This document shows positions 7,864-15,635 of a stretch of DNA of 64,000 nucleotides, one piece after another. The stretch lies in NCBI RefSeq assembly GCF_000526795.1, contig NZ_JAGT01000003.1, forward strand, positions 4,107-68,106. The letters run 5' to 3'. Made by a program: the position numbers and the translations under genes. This DNA comes from Ruminococcus flavefaciens AE3010 (lineage in GTDB: Bacteria > Bacillota > Clostridia > Oscillospirales > Ruminococcaceae). A model generated the notes under the pieces. The model saw nothing but the letters and a program-made list of their open reading frames with translations. It had not been told where the DNA came from and did no database searches. Numbering within the stretch: the first letter of the stretch is position 1; every line of letters begins with the position of its first letter.

Positions 7864-9141
7864 TTAAACAAGTCTGAGCCGCAGTGATACCGTAAAGCCC
7901 TTGCCGTTGTTATAGCACATGAGCTCGCCGTTCATTTGCTCGATAAAGTATTTTGATATGTACAGTCCGATACCCGAGCCGTCCTTGCCTGCCGCATTTG
8001 AACCGCGGCAGAATTTTTCAGTAATGAGTTCAAGCTCCTCGTCGGGAACTCCGCCGCCCTTATCTGCGATCTCCAGTACAAAGAAGTTTTCCTCAAAGAA
8101 GCTCCTGATAGTTATGTCTGTGTCCGCATACTTGTACGAATTGGAAATGATATTGCCCACGGTCTGTTCAAGCCTGAGCTTATCCGCATATATGACACAG
8201 TCCTTTATATCGGCAGACTTTACCTTTTTAAGAGGATCGCTCTCAGCGATTATGCGTTGAAGCTCCCGTGACGGCAGCTCCTCGGGAGACACTTCAAGCT
8301 GTTCCAGCTCTTCAAGAGCGGCATGGAACATATTTGAGACCAGCTTGTCTATTTGGTCTGTCTTGCCGTTTATGGCAGCAAGGGTTTCTTTCTGCTCCGC
8401 ATTGTCGGACACAAGTTCAAGATAATCCACCATAGCCTTTATAGACGAAACAGGATTCCTTATATCGTGGGACAGCTCTGCAATGAGCTCCTTGCGGCTT
8501 TTTACAGCAGCTTCCTCACGCTTGCGCGAAGCCTTCAGCTCCTCGCGCATGATATCGAAGCTCTCAGTAAATGCGCCGAATATGTTGCCTCTGTCCATTT
8601 CAAGCGGAGTATCGAGGTCTCCTGCTGCAACTCTGACCGCAAAGTCTTTCAGTCTGCCAAATGGCGCTACTACACGTCGCCTGAGGAAAATAAAGTATCC
8701 CACAGAGACCAGAAGCATGATGCCTGCCATGCAGCCTATCATCTTTGTATTCCTGATATCGTCATTGCGTTTCTGTTCCGCATAATTGTTATGAACTATG
8801 AGCTTGCCCACAACATTATTATTGCAGACAATATCGCGGATAATGTCAAAATTCCCCGTAGCGGCAGAGACTGTATCGGATATGCCCGCCTTAGTATAAC
8901 AGAGCAGCCTGCTGTCATTGTCTATAACAGCATAGTCGAATTTTTCACTGCTGTCGGTCAGGACAGCATTTTCAGCGGAGATATCGTTCCAGTTCTCCTC
9001 TATACTTATGAGCAGGCGGTTTATCTCCGTCGTATACTGCGGCATGGCTGTTTTTTTGCCTGAATCGAGTATATAGGAGCACATCAGAAAGCTCAGCAGC
9101 GAGAAAAATAAAGCATATATTACAATAAAACGCCTTTTCAA
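7864..9141 (-). CDS. Sensor histidine kinase
   Basis: 425 residues. Two membrane helices (about 5-25 and 132-153) frame a roughly 105-residue outside domain, so this is not the short-loop BceS type. A HAMP linker (about 153-205) leads to the H-box ELSHDIRNPVSS with His225. The N-box is QTVGNIISNSYKYA, G1 EIADKGGGVPD, F-box LITEKFCRG, and G2 GSGIGLYIS, so all ATP-binding motifs are intact. The start overlaps the stop of the response regulator gene in ATGA. It should phosphorylate that regulator; the stimulus is unknown. Confidence 0.92.
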   Translation of the reverse strand: MKRRFIVIYALFFSLLSFLMCSYILDSGKKTAMPQYTTEINRLLISIEENWNDISAENAVLTDSSEKFDYAVIDNDSRLLCYTKAGISDTVSAATGNFDIIRDIVCNNNVVGKLIVHNNYAEQKRNDDIRNTKMIGCMAGIMLLVSVGYFIFLRRRVVAPFGRLKDFAVRVAAGDLDTPLEMDRGNIFGAFTESFDIMREELKASRKREEAAVKSRKELIAELSHDIRNPVSSIKAMVDYLELVSDNAEQKETLAAINGKTDQIDKLVSNMFHAALEELEQLEVSPEELPSRELQRIIAESDPLKKVKSADIKDCVIYADKLRLEQTVGNIISNSYKYADTDITIRSFFEENFFVLEIADKGGGVPDEELELITEKFCRGSNAAGKDGSGIGLYISKYFIEQMNGELMCYNNGKGFTVSLRLRLV

Positions 9142-9839
9142 TTGTTATCCTCCAGCATGAAGCCAACACCCCAGATAGTCTTGATGACAGTTGGATTTCC
9201 CGCGTCGTCTTCTATTTTCTCCCTGAGATGACGGATATGAACGTTCAGTGTTACATCGCTGACATAATCTGTTTCCCATACCTTTTCAAAGAACTCGTCC
9301 TTGGGGATAACACGGTTCTTGTTTTTCAGCATATACACAAGGAGCTTGAACTCCATAGCTTTCAAGCCGATACTGCTGCCGTTTTTGATAATAGCTGCTT
9401 TTCTCATGTCAAAATCAGCATTTCCGATATGTACTATGCCCTCATTGGCTACTCTTTCGTCCGAGCTTTGATTAGCCTCATACCTTTTGAGAGCAGCCTT
9501 TACCTTTGCGAGAAGAACTCCCAGAGAAAAGGGCTTGCATATATAATCATCGCCGCCTATACCGAGGGCGAGGAGCATATCGTCTTCCGCCGATCTCGCA
9601 CTTATAAAGAATATAGGCACGTCCATAGAATTGCGTATCTCCCTGCAAAGATCAAATCCCGAGTCATTTCCGAGATTTATATCAAGAAGTACAAGAGAAC
9701 AGGTATTTTCACTCAGGAAAGCAAGTGCGTCCTGTGCGTTAAGGACATACTGCGTCTCAACACCTGACATATTGAAGTATTTTGCCGTATATTCGGCAAG
9801 CTCACGCTCGTCGTCAATAACGAGTACACTTGTATGCAT
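9138..9839 (-). CDS. OmpR/PhoB-family response regulator
   Basis: 233 residues from ATG 9839 (MHTSVLVIDDE); a longer reading to 9899 is unlikely because it adds residues ahead of the receiver domain and AGAGGG lies before 9839. Receiver residues are D9-D10, phosphorylation site D53 (LVLLDINLG), the S/T position in FFISAR, and K102 (ICKPFS). The C-terminal winged helix carries VTLNVHIRHLREKIEDDAGNPTVIKT in pieces, ending IWGVGFML, typical of OmpR/PhoB. It is the partner of the overlapping kinase and probably controls the transporter genes downstream. Confidence 0.93.
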   Translation of the reverse strand: MHTSVLVIDDERELAEYTAKYFNMSGVETQYVLNAQDALAFLSENTCSLVLLDINLGNDSGFDLCREIRNSMDVPIFFISARSAEDDMLLALGIGGDDYICKPFSLGVLLAKVKAALKRYEANQSSDERVANEGIVHIGNADFDMRKAAIIKNGSSIGLKAMEFKLLVYMLKNKNRVIPKDEFFEKVWETDYVSDVTLNVHIRHLREKIEDDAGNPTVIKTIWGVGFMLEDNN

Positions 9840-9996
9840 GTACGCACCCTCTTTCACTGTATTTTGTAACATTATATCATAAGCGGAAGAATTTTTCAAG
9901 TGGACAGGATACGGTAATGCGCATTTTATGCTGCGATGCCTGAATGGGAGCGCAGATGCTTACACTCAGTTACGCTTTTCTCTTGAAAAAACAGCA

Positions 9997-10025
9997 TTGC
10001 GCTTTTTCGGGATATATGATATAAT
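9997..10025 (+). promoter_or_regulatory. Promoter of the LRR/dockerin gene at 10132
   Basis: TTGCGC (9997-10002), a 17-base spacer and TATAAT (10020-10025). The preceding AAAACAGCATTG is shared with the promoter at 11452. Transcription would begin around 10032. Confidence 0.7.
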
Positions 10026-10045
10026 GAATGAAAGCATTCATTCAT
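10024..10045. promoter_or_regulatory. Inverted repeat at the start site, candidate operator
   Basis: Perfect 9-base arms ATGAATGAA (10024-10032) and TTCATTCAT (10037-10045) around AGCA. It lies directly over the predicted transcription start of the downstream gene, where a repressor would block it. No partner protein is identified. Confidence 0.5.
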
Positions 10046-10131
10046 ATCAGAACATAAACTGACAGAACGGGCTTGAATGAACAAAGCTCTGCATAGCTGA
10101 GATCATTTATTAAGCATACAGGGGGTACATT

Positions 10132-11346
10132 ATGAATTGTAAAAGAATAATAGCAGCGCTGCTGTGTGCTGCGATACCGTTTGGGATAGCCGATCTTTCC
10201 GCTGCGGCGCCGATAGCTCTTTATGCTGAGGCAGCGACAGTAACCGCCGGCGGCACCTGCGGCAAGAATTTAACATGGCAGCTTGACAGCAGCGGTACTC
10301 TGACCGTGAGCGGTACTGGAAATATGGACGAAGCTCTTGATAGGACCCCGTGTCCGTGGAAGGACTTAAAGGACGATATAAAGAAAATAGTTATCGGCAA
10401 GGGCGTCACAAGTATCGGAATGGGTATGTTCAGCTACTGCAATAATCTTACCTCATTATCCCTTCCAAGCACGCTGAAAAACATAGATACTTATTCATTT
10501 GTGGGCTGTAAATCCCTTACATCAGTAGTTATCCCCAACGGAGTCACAAATATCGGTTCAAGTGCTTTTTTAAGGTGCGAAAAGCTGAGCAGTATTACCA
10601 TACCCAAGTCCGTAACATATATCGGTGCTCTTGCGTTTTTGGATACGCCGTGGTTTGAATCTCAGAAAAGTATTGATGATCCTTTCATAATAATAAACGG
10701 GCTGCTCGTTTATGTGGACTATGATCTTTCGGGAGATGTGGTCATCCACTCTTCTGTCAATAAGATATGCGAACAGGCAGCAGAAAGACGTTCAAAAATA
10801 ACCTCGCTGACCATTCCAGAAACCGTCACCGAGATAGGCTTTAACGCCTTTTTAAGCTGTTCCTCTCTTAAAACGGTGACAATACCTGCGTCAGTGAAGG
10901 AGATCAAACAGCAGGCTTTTTATAAGTGTGAGTCTCTTGAAGAGATATACATACTTAATCCCGAATGTAATATATGTGAACACTGGAACACGACCATTTC
11001 CAATGATGAGGAGGAATATTCTGGCGTTATCAGGGGCTATAAAGGCTCTACCGCCGAGAAATATGCCGAGAAATACGGTTATACCTTCAAAGCGCTTGCT
11101 CAGCTCGGAGATGTCAACTCTGATGATCATATCAATGCAGTTGATGCTTCTTCGGTGCTTTCATATTACGCCAGTATATCGACGAATAAAGACGGTGGAT
11201 TTGATTACGGGCAGAAGCTTGCGGCAGATGTTGACCGCAGCGGAGTGATCAATGCTGTAGATGCGTCGAATATTCTTGCTTATTATGCGTTCAATGCTAC
11301 GAGCAAGGACAAGATAAGCTTTGAAGAATACCTGGAAAATAATTGA
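10132..11346 (+). CDS. Secreted BspA-like LRR_5 protein with C-terminal dockerin
   Basis: 404 residues with a signal peptide (residues 1-33). Residues 40-320 hold BspA-type leucine-rich repeats (LRR_5), with recurring units such as VVIPNGVTNIGSSAFLRCEK, SITIPKSVTYIGALAF and LTIPETVTEIGFNAFLSC. The repeat region closes with GVIRGYKGSTAEKYAEKYG, also present in the dockerin protein at 3936. A dockerin occupies residues 325-395: GDVNSDDHINAVDASSVLSYYA and ADVDRSGVINAVDASNILAYYA carry two calcium-loop/helix repeats. LRR_5 proteins usually bind host, plant or other cell surfaces; here the module would be presented through a cohesin. It stands alone between a promoter and a terminator. Confidence 0.88.
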   Translation: MNCKRIIAALLCAAIPFGIADLSAAAPIALYAEAATVTAGGTCGKNLTWQLDSSGTLTVSGTGNMDEALDRTPCPWKDLKDDIKKIVIGKGVTSIGMGMFSYCNNLTSLSLPSTLKNIDTYSFVGCKSLTSVVIPNGVTNIGSSAFLRCEKLSSITIPKSVTYIGALAFLDTPWFESQKSIDDPFIIINGLLVYVDYDLSGDVVIHSSVNKICEQAAERRSKITSLTIPETVTEIGFNAFLSCSSLKTVTIPASVKEIKQQAFYKCESLEEIYILNPECNICEHWNTTISNDEEEYSGVIRGYKGSTAEKYAEKYGYTFKALAQLGDVNSDDHINAVDASSVLSYYASISTNKDGGFDYGQKLAADVDRSGVINAVDASNILAYYAFNATSKDKISFEEYLENN

Positions 11347-11352
11347 TTAACG

Positions 11353-11373
11353 AGGACGGCTTTATGCCGTCCT
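11353..11373 (+). terminator. Terminator of the gene at 10132
   Basis: Stem AGGACGGC (11353-11360), loop TTTAT, GCCGTCCT (11366-11373), then a T-rich tail. Confidence 0.85.
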
Positions 11374-11451
11374 TTATTTTTTATCGTATATGGCGATTAT
11401 CCGTATGACAAAAGAAGTACGGTTCCGCCTGCGACGCGAGTTAAAACAGCA

Positions 11452-11480
11452 TTGTGCTTTTGCGAGGGATATGATATAAT
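11452..11480 (+). promoter_or_regulatory. Promoter upstream of the flavodoxin region
   Basis: TTGTGC (11452-11457), 17 bases, TATAAT (11475-11480). Together with the preceding AAAACAGCATTG it is close to the promoter at 9997, which suggests that one is a copy of the other. Confidence 0.65.
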
Positions 11481-11552
11481 AAATACAGTTGCAGCGTCAC
11501 GTTCTGCTTAATCACATCTGATTGCTTAATCGCGATAAGGAGACCGCCGAAA

Positions 11553-11672
11553 ATGATCACAGTCAATCTTTACTACACAAAAAAACGTCAGAGCGATAGT
11601 ATTTGCCGCTGTTTGAAAAGGATATCGCTGAGATATTCGCCGCGTCATTATAAAGGAGGAACACTATTATGA
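11553..11672 (+). pseudogene. Short ORF, probable remnant of a quinol monooxygenase-like gene
   Basis: ATG at 11553 has AAGGAG ten bases upstream, and 39 codons end in TGA at 11670-11672, overlapping the flavodoxin start. The first residues, MITVNLYYT, resemble the start of small antibiotic-biosynthesis-monooxygenase (ABM) proteins often found beside flavodoxins in related bacteria. The remainder (KKRQSDSICRCLKR) does not continue the fold, so a deletion or frameshift after about ten codons is likely. It may persist as a leader that couples translation into the next gene. Confidence 0.4.
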
Positions 11673-12136
11673 GCAAAAAGTTAGTCGCATATTTCTCTGC
11701 AAGCGGAAACACCGCTGCCCTCGCAAAGAAGCTGGCAGCTGCCGCAGATGCCGATCTTTATGAGATCAAGCCCGCAGTACCATACACAGCTGCTGATCTG
11801 AACTGGCAGAACAAGCAGTCCAGAAGCAGTGTTGAAATGTGTGATCATAATTCAAGACCTGAAATTGCTGACGGAGATGCTGATATCGGAGCATACGACA
11901 CAGTATATATCGGTTTCCCCATATGGTGGTATATCGCACCAACGATAATCAACACTTTCCTTGAAAAATATGATCTCTCAGGGAAACGAATAATCCTGTT
12001 TGCCACATCAGGCGGCAGCAGATTCGGAAAAGCCGCAGATAACCTGAGAGTCAGCGCATTGGGTGCAGAGATCATTGAAGGTATCCAGCCATATCTGCAT
12101 TATCAAGAATACAGTTATCCTTCGGATGGTCCTTGA
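11669..12136 (+). CDS. Flavodoxin, C-terminus apparently replaced
   Basis: 155 residues with AGGAGG seven bases before the ATG. The FMN phosphate loop is [17 protein letters not shown] (residues 7-23), and the aromatic FMN-stacking segment [21 protein letters not shown], given here in part, is intact, as is [10 protein letters not shown]. After about residue 138 (AEIIEG) the expected final strand and helix are missing and an unrelated tail ([13 protein letters not shown]) takes their place, which suggests a recombination or deletion joint near 12082. It may be a poorly functional electron-transfer protein. Confidence 0.75.
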   Translation: MSKKLVAYFSASGNTAALAKKLAAAADADLYEIKPAVPYTAADLNWQNKQSRSSVEMCDHNSRPEIADGDADIGAYDTVYIGFPIWWYIAPTIINTFLEKYDLSGKRIILFATSGGSRFGKAADNLRVSALGAEIIEGIQPYLHYQEYSYPSDGP

Positions 12137-12235
12137 TATGCTGATATATTTCTATTGGACAGCAAAGGTGTATTTCGTTCAAGTGAGAATCGAGAAACTG
12201 TTCATAGCCTATACATTATAAAGGGGAGCAACCCA

Positions 12236-12646
12236 ATGTATCTTCTTCACTTTGAGACAATAGGCTTATACGTATATGCCAGTACAGAGACAATCATGAA
12301 GAAGGCGTTGAAACAGCTGGGACTTCATAAGTTTGAGAGTAAACGTATTGATACAGCAGAGGGAGATATTCTTCGCATCGACAGGAACGGTAAAATCGCA
12401 AGAACACAGTTTGAACCAAAGATCTATCGTTCCAAGTATAGTAGCTGGTTCGATTACGATACCTCTCCTTATTATAACATGCACGAAGAAATACTGCTTG
12501 CTTACTGCGGTTGCTATGGCGTTGATAGCTCTGACGTGGAGTTGCTTCTCGATTACGGATATACCTGTGATGAGATTGAGGAGATGCTCATGGATCAAAG
12601 CCTGCTCCGTGAAGCACTCAAAGACGTGAAGTTTATGTTACGGTGA
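12236..12646 (+). CDS. Hypothetical protein, mobile-element associated
   Basis: 136 residues from ATG 12236 (MYLLHFETIGLYVYAS), chosen because GGGGAG lies upstream; codons back to 12155 lack a ribosome site. No known motif is recognised. A mixed alpha/beta N-terminal half is followed by a helical, acidic C-terminus (LLLDYGYTCDEIEEMLMD). It lies between a broken flavodoxin and a serine recombinase, so it may have arrived with the recombinase. The function cannot be told from sequence. Confidence 0.6.
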   Translation: MYLLHFETIGLYVYASTETIMKKALKQLGLHKFESKRIDTAEGDILRIDRNGKIARTQFEPKIYRSKYSSWFDYDTSPYYNMHEEILLAYCGCYGVDSSDVELLLDYGYTCDEIEEMLMDQSLLREALKDVKFMLR

Positions 12647-12684
12647 AGATATCTATGAGGAGTGTTATGGAGGGGCATTTTGAA

Positions 12685-12765
12685 GTCTCAAAAAGTACAC
12701 TTTATTGCACACCTTGAAAACAGGCAAAAAAGTGTACATAAAAGTCCTGTTTTGACTTTTGAGAC
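12685..12765. repeat. Nested inverted repeats, candidate res site
   Basis: Outer arms GTCTCAAAAAGT (12685-12696) and ACTTTTGAGAC (12755-12765), an inner pair AAAACAGG/CCTGTTTT, and an AGTACACTT/AAGTGTAC pair lie in about 80 bases, ending 47 bases before the resolvase start. Multiple paired half-sites directly upstream of a resolvase gene are the usual layout of a res recombination site. Confidence 0.55.
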
Positions 12766-12811
12766 GTTCCGAAAGTAAGCACCACTTTTGGGGACAGTAA
12801 GGAGAAGAACT

Positions 12812-13384
12812 ATGGGCAGAATAGGATATATTAGGGTATCAACGGAACATCAGGAGACAGCTCGTCAGGAAGCTCTAATGAAGCAATATCAGGTCGAGCG
12901 TATCTTTGCCGAGAAGATGTCCGGTAAAAATGCTGACCGTCCCGAGTTGAAAGCAATGTTGGAATACGTCCGCGAGGGTGATACGTTATATATCGAAAGC
13001 ATCAGTAGGCTTGGAAGATCCACCAGAGATCTGCTCAACATAATCGATGTACTTCAGCGGAAACAGGTTACTCTTGTCAGCAGTAAGGAGAACATCGATA
13101 CCAACACTCCGCAGGGACGATTCGTTCTGTCGATATTTGCGGCGCTCTCAGAGCTTGAACGTGAACAAACCCTACAGAGACAGCGTGAAGGTATCGCTAT
13201 TGCAAGATCTCAGGGAAAGTACAAAGGTCGGCAGCCTCTACCTATCGACTGGATAAAGTTCGGGCAGCTGTATGAGCAGTGGAAGTCTGGTACTATTACG
13301 GCTGTATGGTTTCAGAAAGAGATGGGCCTGCGTGCCAACACATTTTACCGCAGGCTCAAAGAATACGAAAGAAAGTATACATAA
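12812..13384 (+). CDS. Serine recombinase (resolvase/invertase family)
   Basis: 190 residues from ATG 12812 (MGRIGYIRVST); AGGAG precedes it, and an upstream in-frame ATG at 12788 has no site. The catalytic serine lies in the YIRVST motif (S9 or so), with the conserved ISRLGRSTRDL arginines and a final region with SELEREQTLQRQREGIAIAR, followed by a short helix-turn-helix (TAVWFQKEMGLRANTFYRRLKEY). This is a small resolvase of the Tn3/plasmid type, not a large serine integrase. No transposase lies nearby, so it may be a remnant of a transposon or serve an element that is no longer complete. Confidence 0.92.
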   Translation: MGRIGYIRVSTEHQETARQEALMKQYQVERIFAEKMSGKNADRPELKAMLEYVREGDTLYIESISRLGRSTRDLLNIIDVLQRKQVTLVSSKENIDTNTPQGRFVLSIFAALSELEREQTLQRQREGIAIARSQGKYKGRQPLPIDWIKFGQLYEQWKSGTITAVWFQKEMGLRANTFYRRLKEYERKYT

Positions 13385-13391
13385 ATGAGAC

Positions 13392-13413
13392 GGAGCCGGT
13401 AATAACCGGCTCC
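13392..13413 (+). terminator. Terminator of the resolvase gene
   Basis: GGAGCCGGT (13392-13400), loop AATA, ACCGGCTCC (13405-13413). The following bases are only mildly T-rich. Confidence 0.6.
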
Positions 13414-13662
13414 AATCATCTTTCAATAAGGTGGCTGTTTTTATTGCAATATTTCAAAAGCCTAAAAACGACTTATATGACATGCTTTTTTTGTATTTCA
13501 ATAGACTATAGTCTATTGGCGCACCTGTAATCCGTTCCGCACAAGTCCAATCAGGCATTGTGGAGCATACCAAAATAACAGCATACCCTATTGAAACTGA
13601 ATAACAGATACAGCTCTCGATTCGTGTTGAGAGCTGTATTTTTTGATGAGAATTTCTGAAAA
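13414..13662. other. Intergenic stretch with a 20-bp palindrome and a hairpin
   Basis: No gene is visible. CAATAGACTATAGTCTATTG (13499-13518) is a perfect palindrome. A second hairpin (ATACAGCTCTC at 13608-13618, GAGAGCTGTAT at 13629-13639, followed by six Ts) looks like a plus-strand terminator for some lost upstream gene. Confidence 0.6.
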
Positions 13663-13695
13663 CATATTGACAAGCTTCAATATGTGTGATATAAT
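13663..13695 (+). promoter_or_regulatory. arsR promoter with overlapping ArsR-type operator
   Basis: TTGACA (13667-13672), 17 bases, TATAAT (13690-13695). The inverted repeat CATATTGA-N6-TCAATATG (13663-13670, 13677-13684) covers the -35 box, a placing typical of ArsR/SmtB autorepression. Binding is inferred. Confidence 0.75.
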
Positions 13696-13724
13696 ATAGA
13701 AAATCATCAATGTGAGGTGAGCAA

Positions 13725-14030
13725 ATGGAACTGACAAACAAGCAGATCACCGTGATTTTTAAGGCTCTGTGCGATGAGAACCGTGTGCAGATATTCAGGC
13801 TTCTGCAAAACGGTGAGAAATGTGCCTGCAAGCTGCTTGAAGCAATACAGTGTACCCAACCTACGCTTTCGCATCACATGAAGATACTCTGTGACAGCGG
13901 TCTTGTGGTCGGAAGAAAAGAGGGCAAGTGGATGTATTACTCCATTTCTCCAGAGGGTACGGAGATAGCCGTGAATGTTCTGCGTGAACTGACAAAAGTG
14001 TCTGACAGCGGAGAATGCTGCTGTAAATAA
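13725..14030 (+). CDS. arsR: ArsR/SmtB-family metalloregulator
   Basis: 101 residues. A winged helix-turn-helix is seen with FKALCDENRVQIFRLL, the As(III)-type cysteine pair in GEKCACKLLEAI (equivalent to ELCVCDL), the recognition helix TQPTLSHHMKIL, and wing GKWMYYSIS. The C-terminus ends in three cysteines (ECCCK), which might add a thiol ligand. Such repressors leave DNA when As(III) or Sb(III) binds. The gene starts 30 bases after its promoter/operator, and a terminator (14035-14050) follows, so downstream genes may need read-through or separate promoters. Confidence 0.88.
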   Translation: MELTNKQITVIFKALCDENRVQIFRLLQNGEKCACKLLEAIQCTQPTLSHHMKILCDSGLVVGRKEGKWMYYSISPEGTEIAVNVLRELTKVSDSGECCCK

Positions 14031-14034
14031 AATG

Positions 14035-14055
14035 TCCGTGGGAACACGGATTTTT
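14035..14055 (+). terminator. Terminator after arsR
   Basis: TCCGTG (14035-14040), GGAA, CACGGA (14045-14050), then TTTTTATTT. Confidence 0.7.
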
Positions 14056-14104
14056 ATTTGCAGTTCGTATAGATAAATTCAAATATATTTATTGGAGGTA
14101 AACT

Positions 14105-14542
14105 ATGAAACACACAGAAATTGCAAGTGAGCTTTTCTCAAAGCGGTATTACTGCTCTCAGGCGGTGCTTGCGGCATTTGCCGAGGAGCTTGGAATGACG
14201 AAGGAACAGGCATTGAAAGTCGGAGCTTGCTTCGGCGGCGGTATGTGCAAGGCTGAGGTCTGCGGAGCGTGTACGGGTGCGCTTATGGCTTTAGGGCTTA
14301 AATACGGTATGTGCGAAGACGGTGACTTAGAAAGCAAAGAGAGAGCAAACAGCTATGCCGTGCGTTTTCTTGATGAATTTGCGAAACAAAACGGCTCTTA
14401 TATCTGCCGTGAGCTGCTTGACTGCGATATTTCCACCGATGAGGGCAAGGCTTATGCAAGGACAAAGGGGCTGTTCGCAATGGAATGTCCGAAGATGATA
14501 GAGAGTGCTGTGCTGATCGCTGAAAAGCTGATAAACGAATAA
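14105..14542 (+). CDS. C_GCAxxG_C_C family redox/metal protein
   Basis: 145 residues with GGAGG before the ATG. The family signature is present as a Cys in YYCSQAVLAAF, then GACFGGGMCKAEVCGACTGA split over its glycine-rich turn, with later single Cys residues (ICRELL, MECPKM). The spacing C-x(n)-GC-x-x-G with two later Cys marks this widespread but poorly understood family of cytoplasmic redox proteins. Its place between ArsR and a metalloid-type permease suggests a role in thiol or arsenic handling, which is inference. It has its own downstream hairpin (14547-14565). Confidence 0.85.
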   Translation: MKHTEIASELFSKRYYCSQAVLAAFAEELGMTKEQALKVGACFGGGMCKAEVCGACTGALMALGLKYGMCEDGDLESKERANSYAVRFLDEFAKQNGSYICRELLDCDISTDEGKAYARTKGLFAMECPKMIESAVLIAEKLINE

Positions 14543-14546
14543 TTCT

Positions 14547-14570
14547 GCCGTATGAAAAATACGGCTTTTT
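14547..14570 (+). terminator. Terminator after the C_GCAxxG_C_C gene
   Basis: GCCGTAT (14547-14553), loop GAAAA, ATACGGC (14559-14565), followed by TTTTTAT. Confidence 0.7.
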
Positions 14571-14622
14571 ATCCCGTGAATAAATCGACTGATTTCAATT
14601 TATCTATGGAAGGAGGTGCTTT

Positions 14623-15624
14623 ATGGGAATTTGGGACTTCATACAAGACGAGATTCTCGGTATGAAATGGCTGAACAGGCTTATCGGCTCGTTGCTGAAT
14701 GCTTGTGGTCTTGATACAAGCGGAAAAATCGGTGGAAGTGTGCAGTTTTTCATTTATGATGTTATCAAGATCATGGTTCTGCTCGGTGTGCTGATATTTC
14801 TTATATCCTACATTCAGAGCTACTTTCCGCCTGAGAGGACAAAGAAGATACTTGGCAGGTTTCACGGTATCGGCGCAAACTGTATCGCAGCACTGCTCGG
14901 CACGGTCACACCGTTCTGTTCATGCTCGTCCATACCGTTATTCATGGGATTCACAAGTGCAGGACTTCCACTTGGAGTAACATTCTCGTTCCTTATCTCA
15001 TCGCCAATGGTTGACCTCGGCTCCCTTATTCTTCTGATGAGCATATTCGGCTGGAAGGTCGCTGTGGTGTATGTGATCGTCGGACTTGTCATAGCTGTGG
15101 TCGGCGGTACGCTGATCGAAAAGCTGCACCTTGAAAGTGAGGTCGAGGAGTTTATCCGCAACGGCAAGAGTATTGACACTCCGCAGAACGAGCTGACAAA
15201 GCGTGACAGGCTGAAATACTCATGGAAACAGGTCACGGGAACTGTGAAAAAGGTCTTTACCTATGTCATATTGGGTGTAGGTATCGGTGCAGTTATCCAT
15301 AACTGGATACCCGAAGAATGGGTGATAAAGCTGCTCGGCACAGGAAATCCGTTCGGCGTTATCATAGCAACTGTCTGCGGAATACCGATGTATGCGGATA
15401 TATTCGGCTGTATCCCCATAGCTGAAGCTCTGCTTGCAAAGGGTGCAAGGCTTGGAGTGGTACTCAGTTTTATGATGGGAGTCACCACGCTTTCGCTGCC
15501 GTCGATGATCATGCTGAAAAAAGCGATCAAGCCAAAGCTGTTAGGCATTTTCATCGCTATCTGTACGGTTGGAATTATCCTTGTTGGGTATTTCTTCAAT
15601 ATCATTCAAATCTATATCATTTAG
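14623..15624 (+). CDS. ArsP/YraQ-family permease (DUF318)
   Basis: 333 residues with AAGGAGG before the ATG. About eight membrane segments are visible (roughly 45-65, 85-105, 110-130, 135-160, 210-228, 240-262, 275-298, 310-330). The first core repeat contains VTPFCSCSSIPLFMGF and the second CGIPMYADIFGCIPIAEALL, the two internally symmetric halves of this permease family. Family members include ArsP, which exports trivalent organoarsenicals. The linked ArsR and thioredoxin support a metalloid role. It begins the pair permease-thioredoxin (11-base gap), a common co-transcribed arrangement. Confidence 0.85.
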   Translation: MGIWDFIQDEILGMKWLNRLIGSLLNACGLDTSGKIGGSVQFFIYDVIKIMVLLGVLIFLISYIQSYFPPERTKKILGRFHGIGANCIAALLGTVTPFCSCSSIPLFMGFTSAGLPLGVTFSFLISSPMVDLGSLILLMSIFGWKVAVVYVIVGLVIAVVGGTLIEKLHLESEVEEFIRNGKSIDTPQNELTKRDRLKYSWKQVTGTVKKVFTYVILGVGIGAVIHNWIPEEWVIKLLGTGNPFGVIIATVCGIPMYADIFGCIPIAEALLAKGARLGVVLSFMMGVTTLSLPSMIMLKKAIKPKLLGIFIAICTVGIILVGYFFNIIQIYII

Positions 15625-15635
15625 GAGGAAACTAT

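Noticed and set aside
8353..9063. Long plus-strand reading frame opposite the histidine kinase
   Set aside because: It has no ribosome site or protein motif, and the minus-strand frame carries all kinase motifs.
7864..9141. BceS-type intramembrane-sensing kinase
   Set aside because: The region between the two helices is about 100 residues, far longer than the short BceS loop.
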